A stretch of DNA of 64,000 bases from Megalonaias nervosa (Eukaryota; Mollusca; Bivalvia; Unionida; Unionidae). The notes under the pieces are model-generated. The model worked only from the letters and a program-made list of their open reading frames with translations. It did not search any database and was not told the DNA's origin. This document shows, piece by piece, positions 61,860 through 64,000 of this stretch. The translations under genes were made by a program, and so were the position numbers. The stretch lies in the NCBI GenBank assembly GCA_016617855.1, contig JAECUM010012879.1, positions 1-64,000 of the forward strand, written 5' to 3'. Every line of letters starts with the position of its first letter. Position 1 is the stretch's first letter.

Positions 61860-63380
61860 AAAAAAATCCCAATATCTCCTATCCACACCAACGAATGCGA
61901 ATGCATAAAACACACCCATATCTACTATCCACACCAACGAATGCGAATGCATAAAACAGACACATAGACTATCCACACCAATGAATGAGTATAATATTTA
62001 TTTTTATTCTGATTCTGATTGAAGATTATAATATTTATTTTTATTTTTATTCTGATTCTGATTCAAAAATATTTTATTTTTATTTTGATTCTGATTCAGA
62101 AATATTTTTGTTTTAATTTTTATTCTGATTCTGATTCAAGATTATAATTTTTTTCTGATTCTGATTCAGAAATATTTTTATCTTTATTTTTTTTTATGAT
62201 TCTGAATCAAGATTATAATATTTATTTTTTTATTTCTGATTTTGGATCAGAACTATCTTTATTTCTATTCTGATTCTGATTCAAGATTATAATATTTATT
62301 TTTATTTTTTTTCTGATTCAGTAATATTTTTATTTTTATTCTGATTCTGATTCAGAAATAGTTTTATTTTTATTTTTATTCTGATTCAAGATTAAAATAT
62401 TTTTTATTTCTGATTTTTATTCAAGATTAGAATTATTTTTCATTTCTGATTCTGATTCAGAAATATTTTTATTTTTATTTTGATTCTGATTCAAGAGTAT
62501 TTTATTTTTATTTTCATTCTGATTCAGAACTATCTTTATTTTTATTTTGATTCTGATTCAAGATTATAATATTCATATTTTTTATTTCTGATTCACGCAT
62601 AAAACACACATAGACTATTCACACCAACGAATGCGAATGCATAAAACATACCCATATCTACTATCCACACCTACGTACGAGAATAAATAAAACATACCCA
62701 TAGGCTATCCACACCAACGAACGCGAATGCATAAAACAGACACATACCTATTATCCACACAGACGGGAAGAGAAGAAAAGCACAGACCATATCTACTATT
62801 CACACCAACGTACGCGAACGCATACAAAACACACACCATATCTCCTATCCACACCACGATCGCGAATGCATAAAACACATCATATCTACTATCCACACCA
62901 ACGAATGCGAATGCATAAAACACACCATACTTACTATTCACACCAACGAATGCGAATGCATAAAACAGACACATAGACTATCCACACCAATGAATGAGTA
63001 TAATATTTATTTTTATTCTGATTCTGATTCAAGATTATATTTATTTTTTTATTTCTGATTTTGATTCAGAAATATTGTTGTTTTTATTTTATTGATATAC
63101 TGAATCAAGATTATAATTAAAGAAAAACACACCCATATCTACTATTCACACCAACGAACGGTAACGCAGATAACACACATTCTACTATCCACACAAACGA
63201 AGGAAGAGAAGAAAAAAACACCCATATCTACTATCCACACAAACGAACGGGAACGCATATAACACACATTCTACTATCTACACAAACGAAGGAAGAGAAG
63301 AAAAACACACCCATATCTACTATCCACACAAACGAAGGCAGAGAAGAAAAACACACACACTATACTATCCACATAGTGTA
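61860..63380. repeat. Two interleaved minisatellites
   Basis: Unit X: CCATATCTACTATCCACACC then AACGAATGCGAATGCATAAA (61865-61990, 62585-63000, 63125-63375). Unit Y: TTTATTCTGATTCTGATTCA then AGATTATAATATTTATTT (61990-62585, 63000-63115). The X/Y/X/Y/X order, with the same X-to-Y junction (CCAATGAATGAGTATAATAT) at 61980 and 62990, indicates segmental duplication of the mosaic. Confidence 0.9.
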
Positions 63381-63406
63381 GAGACAAGGTCTTTTTTGTT
63401 AAGATG

Positions 63407-63408
<2 letters not shown>

Positions 63409-63451
<43 letters not shown>
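63409..63451. repeat. (CA)n microsatellite
   Basis: About 21 units. Confidence 0.95.
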
Positions 63452-63454
<3 letters not shown>

Positions 63455-64000
63455 GAGCTGAGGTGTTAGTTCTAATCCATTCGAAGACGACATGAATGAG
63501 CCTTAATCAATGTTCTTCACTTCTGTCACAAAACCAAGAGAGCCCTGATTCAGCCCAAAATAAATTCGTTCGTCCCTTGAAATTTTATTGTGCCATTTGA
63601 GAGACGCAAAAACGCACTTCAAGAAAATTGAGAACGATGACTTACACCTACACCGTGAGATGTAAAGAGTTCAAGTAGTTTGTAAAATTGAGTCAAAGTT
63701 TATAATCAAGATGAAACGATGACACTTTTCCAACCAGACACCAAGCAACAATGACGATCCGTGTCACACAATACTTTTCAAAATGTGTTGGTAGAAGTTT
63801 GTACTAGCGATCTTGAAGAAATGATTGTCTCATATCCAATACCATTTGCATTACAGTCTTTAATACAGAGTGAGACTAAGAGACTGAGAGAGAAAAAACG
63901 GTGGTAATCTGATAGAGTGACAGAACCAACAAGACCAACGAAGAAAGAAATTCGTTTGGTACCTCATGAAGATTATTTTTTACAATCTAGTAGCCCCAAA
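63455..64000. other. Right-end non-coding stretch, nothing recognised
   Basis: No open frame or repeat of note. Confidence 0.5.

Noticed and set aside
62705..62974. Protein with repeated YAFAFVGV motifs
   Set aside because: It is the minus-strand translation of minisatellite unit X.

Overview
This is an AT-rich, gene-poor stretch of an animal nuclear genome. The best reading is a lophotrochozoan, most likely a mollusc and possibly a gastropod. That rests on the insulin-like precursor, two tRNA-derived SINE families, Penelope, I/Jockey-like and RTE-like retroelements, and very dense microsatellites. The species assignment is inference, not something the sequence proves. No bacterial-type genes, operons or CRISPR arrays are present.

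The one host gene I can support is an insulin/IGF-like peptide precursor on the + strand (coding exons 30340-30502, 35660-35832, 38037-38318; 205 residues). It has a signal peptide, a B domain with CX11C, one Lys-Arg site, an A domain with the CC-X3-C-X8-C pattern, and a C-terminal tail of about 109 residues resembling an IGF D/E region. An acceptor-like sequence abuts the ATG, so a non-coding 5' exon probably lies upstream. A candidate poly(A) signal is at 38632.

Almost everything else is mobile DNA, mostly decayed. 2.3-7.3 kb: inverted arrays of 20-bp repeats flank a minus-strand I/Jockey-like LINE. 13.9-18.6 kb: a minus-strand Ty3-type LTR element whose pol order is protease, integrase, reverse transcriptase, RNase H, the Gmr1-type order; a solo LTR-like relative lies at 41.9-42.7 kb. 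22.56-24.67 kb and 32.17-33.29 kb: two foldback-like inverted-repeat elements with internal subrepeats. 48.9-49.7 kb: a Penelope-like fragment with a GIY-YIG domain. 55.73-59.67 kb: an RTE-like LINE with an inverted 5' segment and matching 14-bp target duplications, the signature of twin priming. Several small terminal-inverted-repeat elements (18.6, 29.3, 36.9, 45.0 kb) and SINEs (2.8, 12.4, 20.4, 21.0, 31.2, 44.2, 47.0, 54.7 kb) fill the gaps. The right end (60.8-63.4 kb) is a mosaic of interleaved minisatellites.

The transposon remnants do not form a pathway with the insulin-like gene, but several sit in its introns or just upstream, and a TTA microsatellite directly abuts the last 3' splice site.
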